Shown: piece after piece, positions 1 through 10,300 of the stretch
How the letters are laid out: each line of letters starts with the position of its first letter
How positions within the stretch are numbered: the stretch's first letter is position 1
NCBI GenBank assembly: GCA_001414485.1
Contig: LLEY01000065.1
Span: 124,001-188,000 of the forward strand
Origin: Calycina herbarum
Taxonomy: Eukaryota; Ascomycota; Leotiomycetes; Helotiales; Pezizellaceae
Direction: 5' to 3'
Length of the DNA: 64,000 nucleotides
Notes under the pieces: model-generated
Told to the model about the DNA's origin: nothing
The model's input: the letters and a program-made list of their open reading frames with translations, nothing else
Databases searched by the model: none
Made by a program: the position numbers and the translations under genes

Positions 1-1814
1 CCCCAATTCCACAACTCCAGATACTGTCCTCATCACTCCAAGAAGATGCCTGAAGCGCCAGCTGCACACCGCCAACAATTCGCGCGCAGAGGTTGGAATG
101 ACGCAAAGTCAATGTTCCTCTCTCTCGCGTACCGAGAACACCATCGCATAGAAGTCTCTTGGGAAGGTTGGCCGTCTGCTTCTCTTCCGAAGCATCAGGC
201 AAACCCAATGGTCACAGAAACCAAGCTGAAAGAGACCAAAACAGGATATACCAATGGGAATGGAGCTATTGGAAATGGAGCTGTTGGAAATGGAGCTGTC
301 AGCAATGATGCTGGAAATGGCGGAAACGGAGTCGGAAACGGGCTGTAGACGGTGGAAATGGAGACGAGATTGATGATGGACCCGGTGATCCCTTCGTTGC
401 ACGCTGGCTTGAGGAAAATGGCTGGGACCGGACACTATCCATACCAACAATCTCCAAGAACATCCTGGTATCGCTGTCTTCTGACTCGTCGTGGTTCAAC
501 GAAGGGACCTCGACCTTGAGCAATTCATGAACCACGACGAGTCACAAGAAAGTGATACCATCGTTGTCGCTGGTGCGAAACGATGAACCATTTGAGATGC
601 GCGGAGATGGTTCAGCAGGTTATCAGGAGTAGGACACTACTCCATCTGCTTTATCCAAGAAACGAAAGGCATCAGCGGCGATGTCCCACTAGACCGACAA
701 TGTACCACCCAGCAAATAACCAACTGGCGTAACGAATTTCATGATGAAACCCCTCGTCGACTTCCGTTTCTACGCAAGCATCTAGCTATCTTACTGAAAA
801 CTTAAAGAGGCCATTGCTTTTACGAATTTGTTTTTCGGTTTCCTTTCGCCGTCAACATACAACAACCGTAAGCAATTGATTTGACAGCTTACCATACGGC
901 GTTCAAATCAACCTCGGACACCTTTGATTTTTCGCTCCGAATCAAGACCAGCCAGCCGAGCCAGCCGACTTTGCCAGTTCGTCATCTTCCTCTTCGCAAG
1001 CATCCACAACCCCTCCAAAACCGTATTGCAGTCCGTACGGGTGAGAAAGTCAGTCAGAGATAGAATAGAGTATTGTTTACTACTTGTACTTGTATGAATA
1101 ACTAGATTGCTGTAAGGAAGAATATAAAGATAAATGGATGTAACAAAAGTTCAAAGTGACAAGGAGTAAGGAGAAATGTAGCCTAGAAATGTGAATAAAT
1201 CAAACAAAGCTTGAAGAAAACAAACAAAAAACAAAATCGTGAGAACAGGAAAGTTCTGGTATGCGTTATTCACCAATTATATAATTAGTCAATTCTGTCA
1301 ACGACTCTAAATTTGTTAATATTAACCTCTATAGTTTACTGAAATAACTTAACTCTTAATCATCTCACAAGTAAATATTACTTTGATAAGTATTTAATAC
1401 TCTCTACTTCGAAATCCTTCAAGGCATTATATAATGAGCTTAATTAATCTAGATACTCTCAAACAATATGTTCTAATAGCTTAACTTACTAGATACACCA
1501 CTTCATACAATAAAGCAGCAACGTAATTGGTTAATTCCGCAATTAGTGAATAAAGCATACCAGTTTAGAGATCAAGGTCGAGAGGAGGAAGGGAATTTCT
1601 AGCCCACTCGGGCATATGCTAGCAACCAGTTTCACACCAACAAAGAAGATCCAAAAACCTTTAGTGAGTCCATCCAAGTCAATCATCGGTAACTGCTTCG
1701 AACTTCTCCAAACAACCAACTCTCATTATACCAATTCACCTGCAACAATAGGAATACACCTCTCATGTTCAAAAATATCTCTTTTGTAAAGGGAGCACTA
1801 TCATCAACATCTAT
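1..1814. other. No supported gene
   Basis: Several short open frames occur (46-348, 881-1063), but none shows a recognisable domain or a convincing exon chain. Positions 46-348 read as 100 residues ending in a Gly/Asn-rich tail and could be the last exon or a decayed piece of a gene lying to the left. From about 1060 to 1560 the DNA is AT-rich. The far end is the 3' flank of the AP-1 gamma-adaptin gene. Confidence 0.5.
253..347 (+). repeat. Short tandem repeat, about 15-bp units
   Basis: Imperfect units based on GGAAATGGAGCTGTT run through this stretch and translate to Gly-Asn-Gly-Ala-Val/Ile repeats. They lie at the end of a 100-residue open frame. The repeat may be a coding minisatellite or just a low-complexity tract; no family is recognised. 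Confidence 0.55.
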
Positions 1815-4535
1815 CTACCTAGGTTCACTCCAATCCACCTGATCCGTAACTTGTCCAGCAGAAGGATGCACAAACAGTATCTTAAGTCGTAAACGCAATG
1901 GAGGCTACTCACAACGTTAGCAAAACTCTCACCACTCCAAAAACCCAACAAGAAAGAAGGAGAAATAACTTACCCCCTTAGTCCCAGCAATCCTCATAGT
2001 CTGCGTCGCCTCCCCACCCGGCCCAATCTCCGTATTTGACATGGCATTCAACTGCAACTTCTGCGTCTTCGGGACCGCAGCCTTCAGATCCACAGCCGAG
2101 ATAGCCTGATGCATAGACGTGTTTCTAAACCTCGCCATAACCTGTACCATCCCCTCGGCGTTTCGCTGGAGTTGCAGAGTGATATTGAGATCGTTTTTAT
2201 CATAGCAAGGATGAGTAGGAATTGATGGAGCAGCGACTGGTTGAGGTGGCGGCGATGACATGCCAGAAAAGAGATCGTTTGAAGCAGCTGCAGGAGCTGG
2301 TTGTGATTGCGCAGGAGGTCCACTGCCGAAAAGATCCATGATTGAGCTCATGTTGGATTGTTGTGGCTGGGAGGAGTTTGCTGATGGAGATGTAGCTCCG
2401 CCAAGGATATCTGCGAGGAGGTCGGCGTTGTTTGAGGATCCATTACCGCCGAGATCTGCAGTTGGAGGGGTGCCGTCACCCATTATATCGAACAGCAAGT
2501 CCTCTTCTACGACCTTAGCAGCCTTTGACTTTCGGTTCGAGGCCTTCGGTGTCTTCTTCTGTGCTTCGCCCAAAACTCTAGATTCCTCTTTGATTTGTGG
2601 AGGGGGCATCTTCTCCAGGACACCCCTGCGAATTGCATCGTGGCCAAACAAATTTCCATACTCGACTGCTCGCTGTTGAACTTCTATGTCCAGACTGGCA
2701 GAATTGCTTTGTAAGATTCGGCGAATTCTATCAATTTGTGCGGGCTCTGTGAACCTGGTGGTAAGTTTCATCAATGAAGTGATGATGTACTCGGTAGCGA
2801 TTTGTGTGGCGTAACTGCTGTTCAAAATAGAGGAAAAGAGATCAACCACCTCGCTCTGCTTGACTTCTTGTACCAACTCTTCTTCCTCATATTGTCCACC
2901 ACGGAGAAGAGCATCACCGTATTCTCCAATACACCATGCGCCGGCCAGAGTAAGACTTTCTTGTGTAATGTCTTTCTTTAAGCTGACATATAATTTCTGG
3001 ACAGCGTAAATTTGCAATTCAGGGGTTGTTGCAATGAGTCGGATGAATGAGGATAGAATCTGTTCCTTCACGTAGTTGCCGGCCAATGACAAAACCCTCA
3101 ACATGGTGTCAATGTGCCATCGTTTGTTAGGTGAAAATCTGTCTGCAGCAATACCGATCTGACTCGTCATGATTGGCTTGAACTCGTTGTCGGCAACTTC
3201 CAAGAAAGCGAGAAGCTCTCTAATCAATAATCTCACATTGCCCTCATTGATGAGTGTGAAACTAAGGTCCAAAGCACGTCGTCGGATACTGATATCAGGA
3301 TCGCGGAGACATTCGAGAATGGTGTTTCGATGTCGTTGAACTGCATTTGGCTCGACGGCAACCACCTTGATGAGGGTATTCAAAGCAACATATCGAATGT
3401 TGTTATCTCGGTTGGAAAGGAACTTGCCAAGAATATTAACGCCAAGTACTCGCAGTCCAGAGTCCACCTCAATGTCCAGGATTGTCAAAACGGCTTCGTA
3501 CAGAATGGAGTTTCCAACATTTTTTGACGAATCCGTGTTGGTTGCGACCTGTGCCAAAATATCATTGATTTGTTCACTTGTTTGGTGGTCCCCGCGACCA
3601 AGGACTCGCAGCAATTGTAGGATTTTGCACTGAAGGAAAGGATCGGTAATTCCAGTAACATCGTGTTCAGGGGCGTATCCAGAGCTGGCCAAGGCCTTGA
3701 GCGTTCGTACCAGACTTCCGGCAAATGGTCTAAACTTCTCGACAATACCCTCTTCTCCTCCTTCCAGTTCATCAGCCTCACAGAGGTTGACAACCAGAGT
3801 TAAGCCACAAAGTAATACACCATGGTTTCGGTCGGATAACAGTGCGGCAGCCTTTTCGAGGAAATGCTCTTGTAAATCGGGAACCTTTCTGCATATCCGC
3901 ATAGCGCATAGTGCAGCCTTCCGTCGAATATATGGGTTTGCGGTGGAGAGGAGGGTTTCGATTTCGGGGAATAAATCTCTCGACATCTCAACAGAGGCTA
4001 TGTTCCCGAGGGTGCATAGCGCAAGACCGACGATATATTGGTTCGAATGGTTTAGATCACTGGTGTTTGTGTAAGCAAATCAGAAAATCTGCCAGCTGGA
4101 GCTCTCTTACTTCTTGAGCGAATTGGTGACCAATGTCAAAACCTCCTGCAATTCGTCCAGCAGCAGCATAGTACCCAAATATCCCAGTCTTTTATCTGCG
4201 AATCGCGGAGATGCGAGTAGTTTGAGGCATTCGATTTGACCAAAATGTGTCCGTTCCCCCAGAGTAAAGAGGTAGAGTAGTTTGGCTACATTGTTCCGTC
4301 TGTATATGTTGTCAACTGGTGCGCATCAAGAACTGGCATCCCATCCATACCTCACGTTATGATCGCCACTTTCCTGCTTAAAACTGGCCCGAATAGCAGC
4401 GCTTTCCTTCTGTACCACCGCCCGTTCGTCTGCTATGGTTTTTGACGCTCGCACGTTGCGTATAAATTGCTTTACTGGACAATATTATTAGCTGTAGGAG
4501 TCAGGAGGAGCCTACTCGGACTTACAGGAGCTCAT
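1815..4535 (-). CDS. apl4: AP-1 complex subunit gamma (gamma-adaptin)
   Basis: Large subunit of the AP-1 clathrin adaptor, which sorts cargo at the trans-Golgi network and endosomes. Proposed CDS: complement(join(1815..1904,1974..4059,4111..4299,4351..4474,4526..4535)), 832 residues in phase, close to the usual fungal length. Exon 1 is only 10 nt (Met-Ser-Ser) before a GTAAGT donor. The N-terminal trunk (about residues 1-590) carries typical gamma-adaptin sequence such as [20 protein letters not shown] and the Armadillo-like solenoid. A Ser/Pro/Gln-rich hinge with a DLLADILGG clathrin-box-like stretch follows. The last ~115 residues are the gamma-ear domain, completed by a separate last exon ending [10 protein letters not shown]. 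It is divergent from the sterol acyltransferase with 926 bp between start codons. The family call is secure; the last exon is the least certain part. Confidence 0.95.
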
Positions 4536-5461
4536 TTTGGTGCTGATGCCCTCGCTGGGCCAGCCGGATGTTTGTTGGTGGAGGTGGAGGGCGACTCTTG
4601 CTCTTGGGGTGGTCTTTGAGGGGCAGCGGATGGACAGGTAGGAGCTTCAGGTTCGTGCCTGCCTACTTAACGCGATAATTCCAAATATTTAGGGTAAGTC
4701 AAGTTGATAAACCCAAATGTTTACAACAACTTCAAATATTAACCTAGATCGTTTGAAACAATGGAATGATTTCTATCCTTCGAAATTACCTAGAGTAGGT
4801 CAATACCTTTGCTTGTGCTATTGAACGACAGATTGTCAGCCCGGAGCCGCTTTCTCCCAATCTTGGCATTTTGATACGGAGGCTGATCGAGTACAGCAGC
4901 TTTAGTGAATAGTTCAAGTTCATGAATAATAAATTAACCCAGATGGTCTCGAAACGTATTTCTAGTTATTCTAGATAACTAAAAATATTAACCCAGATAG
5001 GGAACCATGAGAACTCGAAGCAAGTACGAACCAGGAGTATTTACTGCCGCTTTTACTAGACGGCCACAAGGCTCAGAGTCCACAAATTTGATGCCCCAAT
5101 TTCAAGGCATGAGCAACCGAGGCTATAAATATTCATGACGCCACAGGCGGCTGTTTAAAGTGTGGCTTAGGCCCTGATTTTCCCCAGTTTTCGAAATCCC
5201 AAGGCGATTCAACCAGTCGATCCAGACTCATGACAGATACCTGGAGTATCCTGTCCTTTTGACGTATTAATTCCAAACTTATTGGTTTCGTTTCGCACAC
5301 TCCTTTCCCTTAATAAGTCTTTCTGTTTCTACCTCGGCTTTTTCTCCCGTCAGACTATAACAACCTCCATTATCGACCCCGAAAGCAGCCTCTTTCTTGA
5401 TCTCTCCAACACCACCAACCGCGAGTTGTTCACCACACTTTCTCTGCGAAACTTTTCAAAA
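4536..5461. promoter_or_regulatory. Shared divergent promoter region
   Basis: The start codons of AP-1 gamma (minus) and the sterol acyltransferase (plus) face away from each other across 926 bp. The interval has no coding signal. Its last ~190 bp are pyrimidine-rich, as in many fungal leaders. No specific factor site could be assigned. Confidence 0.5.
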
Positions 5462-7266
5462 ATGTCTACGGGTACAGATATTCTCCTTGTAGGGAATGGC
5501 AGACCGGAACATGATCATATTCTTCGACCTCGCGCTTTCAAACCAGGTAATCCCGCTATTATACGGACACTGAGTGAAGATGGCCATTTGGCAACGAGTG
5601 AGAACGGGAACACTTCCAGCCAAACCAGGTAAATATGGAAGACATTGTTTTCTTTGTATTGCATAACTAATACTTCTTGCAGTGGCCGTTCAACTCCCGT
5701 CCCAGCAGATGCGCCCCCATCAGCGCACTCCATTTCCCATGCGCGCAAACAATTAAAAGCCCAACAGAGGCGCCGAATATTTCCTACAATCGAATATGCC
5801 TCGAGAGTTTCCCATTTCGACTCCAATAGCGACTATCGAGATTTCACTGGATTTTACGTTTTATTTTGGATTGCTCTTACAATCATGGCCGTAACTACAA
5901 TGCTACGGAACGTCAAAGATACCGGATACCCTATGCGAGTCCGAATCTGGCAGTTATTTACAGTAAAAGTATGGGAACTGGGTCTGGCAGATGGACTGAT
6001 GGTTCTTTCGACCTCGGTCAGTTTGCCACTTCATCGAATATTCAGAAGTTCAACGGGAAGAACAATGGGATTTAGATGGGCAGGAGGGGGAATGGCAGTT
6101 CAAAGCATATACCAGTCATTTTGGTTCTCCTTCTGGGTCGCGTAAGTGAAAGGATACCAAATTTTATGCTTGACTGTTCTAACAAATAGCAGAGTACCTT
6201 TCCTTCGTCAGTGGACTTGGACAGCCCAGGTTTTCCTCACACTACATACCCTCGTTATGCTCATGAAGATGCATTCATATGCCTTCTACAATGGTCATCT
6301 CAGCGAAACGGAACAAAGATTACACGCTCTGGACAATCCGTCGACAGCCTCGAAAGCGCCAGCATACCAATATCCAGCCACTGGTCAGCCCGTCGAGCCC
6401 AAAACTCCGGAACAAACGGCAGAGGAAAAGTTGGATCTATCCCAATTGAGAGAAGATCTAGCTATCGAGCTCATCTCCCCAATGGGCTACGTTACCTATC
6501 CAAAGAATCTGACATGGTCGAACTACGCCGATTACCTATTCTGCCCAACGCTCTGCTACGAGTTAGAATATCCCCGAACAAGTGGCATCGTTTGGTCCGA
6601 ACTAGGCTACAAAGTCCTAGCAGTTTTCGGCGTCATTTTCCTCCTCACAATAACCTCAGAAGAATTCATCCTCCCCGTTCTAACTGAATCCGCAACTCGC
6701 CTCGAGACCGTCGATTCTCTCTCCGAAACCGGCTTGATTCTCGCAGAATCGATATCTATGCTTCTCTTCCCTTTCATGGTCACGTTTCTCCTAGTATTCC
6801 TAGTAATCTTCGAATACGTCCTCGGTGCTTTTGCCGAGATAACTTGCAAGTTCCCAAACCACCAGGCTAATTCTAAACTAACTTCCCCCCAGGCTTCGCA
6901 GACCGGCACTTTTACTCAGACTGGTGGAACTCTACCGACTGGCTCGAATTCTCGCGGGAATGGAATATCCCCGTGCATCACTTCTTCCGTCGCCACGTCT
7001 ACTCCGCTTCGAGACCACATATTGGTAGACCTATGGCTACACTCATCACCTTCCTCATCTCAGCAATAGGCCACGAAATTGTGATGGCTTGTATCACCAA
7101 GAAACTAAGGGGATATGGGTTCCTTGCTCAGATGAGTCAGTTGCCTATTGTCATGCTGCAGCGCACGAAGTGGGTTAAGGGCAAGAGGGTGCTGAATAAT
7201 GTTTGCTTTTGGTGCTCGATGATTTTGGGGTTGAGTTTGATTTGTAGTTTGTATGTGCTTTGTTAG
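5462..7266 (+). CDS. are2: Sterol O-acyltransferase (ACAT/ARE family MBOAT)
   Basis: Endoplasmic-reticulum multipass enzyme that esterifies sterol with fatty acyl-CoA for storage in lipid droplets. Proposed CDS: join(5462..5628,5683..6141,6190..6845,6893..7266), 551 residues in phase, a normal size for fungal ARE proteins. The N-terminal ~110 residues are polar; hydrophobic helices start near SDYRDFTGFYVLFWIALTIM. The family motif FYxDWWN is present as FYSDWWN (about residue 434), and the catalytic MBOAT histidine lies in AIGHEIVM (about 488). The third intron (6846-6892) opens with GCAAGT instead of GT; only this GC-AG junction restores the frame into the FADRHFYSDWWN block. The start at 5462 was chosen over an upstream in-frame extension because it begins the polar N-terminus and follows a typical AAA context. 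ARE1 versus ARE2 orthology is not resolved. Confidence 0.93.
6846..6892 (+). other. GC-AG intron in the sterol acyltransferase gene
   Basis: The intron begins GCAAGT and ends CCCCAG (47 bp). Splicing joins T to GC and gives an in-frame Cys codon directly before FADRHF. No GT donor nearby gives a continuous MBOAT protein. GC-AG introns are a known minor class of U2 introns. Confidence 0.8.
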
Positions 7267-7653
7267 ATACCAGGTGCCTGGATCTTGGATATTCGAGATT
7301 TGCGAGAAGGATGCATGGGTGGCTTTTTTTTACTTCGCATATACCCCTTATACATTACGCCTCTTTGATATTTTCTGTACATGTTGTACAATGGACTATT
7401 TGCTTTACCCAAACACGGATGTATTGTCATTCTTAAACTAAATGTCTTGTTTCATGTGTCAATATTTGATCCTTTTTGGTTGGCTATCCTTGGGGCCTTG
7501 CGCGGATCTGACTCAAGCCACCCCCACCCAACGTCACAGCCTCATTTCCAATGTACAATTTCCTGCCTTTTTATCTCATTTCCGTCTAGAGATACTTTCT
7601 TTTTCCCTCCATTTCTCACCTTTGCTCTTGGTGATATTGTGCCCCTTTCCATC
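7267..7653. other. Intergenic, no gene seen
   Basis: This is the 3' flank of the acyltransferase gene and the leader of the next gene, with CT-rich sequence before 7654. No conserved frame was found. Confidence 0.5.
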
Positions 7654-8988
7654 ATGATTCCGCACGATGTCATCAACTACGCAGCTGAGATGTTCCAAGA
7701 CTCACTTCCTTTTGAAGATCAAATGTACTTTGCCTCACCGTCGATCGCAGACATCCGGTCCGCGATTGAATATTCTGGTCCACAACCGAGAGATGGAGAA
7801 GCAGAACTTGGGTTTGAATCCTTCTTACGAGATATTGAGAGATATTGCGAGATTGCAAAGGAGCTTTTCGATGGAACGACACAACTTTCATATCTCTGGG
7901 TTCGTTGATTTAAATCGATGAAGGCTAATTCTTTATTAGGCTCCGATAGAGTCCGCGCTTCTGGTCGATATTACCTTTGTTTTAATTTACATGGAGGATC
8001 AAGCTTACGAGAGAAGTAGACTGCAAGCCATGATGTAAAAGTTTTCAAGCGCTTGCTCATAGCATATGGCGAAATCGGGCTGGCGCTTCCGGAATTCGAT
8101 TATGTTCCAGGGCCTGATTATGCGCCGTGGGATCATTACAACGGTCTTGCTATGATATACTTGACCGTTGTTAACTTTAACCGACGCGTATATGAGTCTT
8201 CTGATCTCGCGCAATGGCCTCCTAGCTTCCCCGTTGTGTGGGAAGACTTGGACTATGTAACTGATACTTTGGAGGAGCAGTGTGATCTTATTTCTATATA
8301 TCTCGGAGAAGGAGAAGAAGCCGTGACGACGAGCACAGCTGTTGAGCTACGAGGAGAAGAGATACAGGAACCCGAACGACGTCGAATTCAACAAAGGCCT
8401 CCTTCCCCACCACCTCCTCCTTCATATCCACGTCCCTTCCACGCTCTTGAAATCGAAGAGGCAGGATCCTACATCCCAAAAAGACCTAAAAACTGCAAAG
8501 GATGTTTCACCATCCATCTTTTGTGGGGCATCGTTGCCGCCAGCAGTCTAGCAATCGGTCTTTGGCGATCTTTCAGTACAGGTGATGAAGGAAAGGGATT
8601 CACAGTTGCGGCTTATATCTTTGGCGTAGGTGGCGCTCTTGTGCTTCAATTCCAGAGTGGGCATAAGGAGAGGTGTTTAGTTCGGGGAGGGGGGGGGGAT
8701 TTGGGGATTGAATATTTCAAGAGGGATATCTGTGACATGATTAAATGTGAGTCCACAAATCCCCAATGTTTCCGGAATTACAATTCTCAATTACATTTCC
8801 GTACCCCTTCCATCATTAAATATCGCTACATATCATCAAGCGAGATCAAACGACTACCTCTAACTAAAATCACTACCAACAAGTCCCACCCGACCTACTC
8901 CAATCACTATTACGGAACTTTTCGCCCCCTTCGTTTCCACCGCAGGTATTTCCCTCTGAACTGTCGAAACTTGAGTGGCCAACGATAA
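7654..8988 (+). pseudogene. Predicted two-helix membrane protein, probably frameshifted
   Basis: I do not recognise the family. An exon at 7654-7899 (start MIPHDVINYAAEMFQ) joins after a 40-bp intron with a CTAAT branch site to a frame beginning APIESALLVDITFVLIYMED at 7940. That frame meets TAA at 8036-8038, while clear coding sequence resumes in another frame as VFKRLLIAYGEIGLALPEF. Removing two bases (TA) near 8036 would make one protein. The rest is an acidic alpha-helical region, a Pro-rich linker (RPPSPPPPPS), and two hydrophobic segments (HLLWGIVAASSLAIGLW and AAYIFGVGGALVL) near 8515-8655. A GTGAGT donor at 8749 suggests a last intron, so the true end is unsure. It is either a pseudogene, a sequencing error, or has a very small (26 bp) intron. 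Confidence 0.5.
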
Positions 8989-9460
8989 ATTAAAAGGTGT
9001 GGTAGTCGAAACCGGACTTGTAAACTAAATTAGCGAGGTGGGTCTGGTGGGATATTTTACACGTAGGAGTTCGGGTCGTGGGTGTAGTTGTTTTTGGATT
9101 TCTTATGCTATGTAGGTTTAATTCCTCTTCTCTGGGGGGGTTGAGAAGTGAGTGTGGGTGTGGAGAAGGAAATGGTGCTTTTGTGGTTGGGTCATTTCAT
9201 GATTGTGACGTCGTATAGGAAATGGGGTTTAGTCTGTGACAGGTGTCCTCGTGATTTTGACATAATATTTAAGAGAATCATATTTTATCTTACCCGGATT
9301 ATAACCCATTTATTTTTTAATTCGGATTTTCCACGCTACTTTTTCTTTGCAGCTGTCTTGGGGGTTTGAGAGTTTTGAATGACGATTTGGGGTGAGGAAG
9401 GTAGTTTAGTGAAGGTTGTAAAAATGATTCATAGGTGGTTCATTTTGACATGTCTATTAA
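8989..9460. other. Intergenic, no gene seen
   Basis: AT-rich and G/T-rich non-coding sequence between the membrane-protein gene and the inverted-repeat element. No conserved frame or RNA was recognised. Confidence 0.5.
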
Positions 9461-9801
9461 GGAAATCGATTATTTGGGCATTAGTTCACCGTAGTCGAAG
9501 TGCTTACACCAAGTGTGTAGCTATAATTATTTAGAGGGGTGCATATACCACTTTTGAAGGAGTATTATAACTTCTTAGCGTAATACTCTTTTTATTTTAT
9601 TATTTAATATACTATATTTTAAATTACTATAGATTACGATATCTTACTTACTTTTAAAATCAAAAAGCGTTGTTGTTTATAATAGTTGTAATAAAATAAA
9701 GTCTATAGAAATTGCGACAAATACAAGTCTAAACTCGTGGTGTGGCGACCGCAGTGCAGTGTTAGCGACCGTAGCGAAGTGATGCTCAAATAAGCGATTC
9801 C
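9461..9801 (+). mobile_element. MITE-like inverted-repeat element, copy 1
   Basis: A 341-bp AT-rich element whose ends form an imperfect terminal inverted repeat of about 28 bp around ATCG(A/C)TTATTTG(G/A)GCAT. The same sequence occurs in reverse orientation at 47349-47688, with matching ends and a shared interior (ACCACTTTTGAAGGAGTATT, AAAATCAAAAAGCG, AATTGCGACAAATACAAGTC on this copy's strand). No coding capacity is seen. Copy 2 has 8-bp flanking repeats, suggesting hAT-type mobilisation; no clear target duplication is visible here. Confidence 0.8.
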
Positions 9802-10300
9802 ATTTATTTAAGGCAGAAAGTTGGGAGATCTGAAAGGCAAGAGCGATTAGGATTCAGGTGTTTTTCTGAGACCGATCTCGGGATCGCGGACGCTACGTCT
9901 CTCGGTGACCTACCCAATCTTTAGCTTCGCAATTTGACTATCAGATATACATTTTAGTTCAGTAAAAGTCTATTTATTGGTTGTTTAGCTGTTGGAATTT
10001 TTCGTCAGATTGAAATGTTACGGCAGAATGTCAAAGTTTCAAAGAGTATAATATCTACCATGTCCCCAATAAACTCCCATTCATAGTTCAAGCAAGAACT
10101 CGTCTTTACCACGACACCGAACTCAGACATCGACAGTGTCACCTTCGAAAAGCATCAATCTGACAACATCTCGACTATTAAATTCCTTGAAAGTCTTCCA
10201 GTCCTCACTTAAAAACTTGAACCAAATTCTGTTAGCTATTGACGATAATCTTCACCTCATACACACGACACCTTCATCAATTGTCCAAGAAACAGTCAGC
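9802..10300. other. Upstream region of the secreted-protein gene
   Basis: No gene seen. The last 240 bp can be read as an open frame before the chosen start at 10301, but it lacks a signal peptide and looks like leader. Confidence 0.45.
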
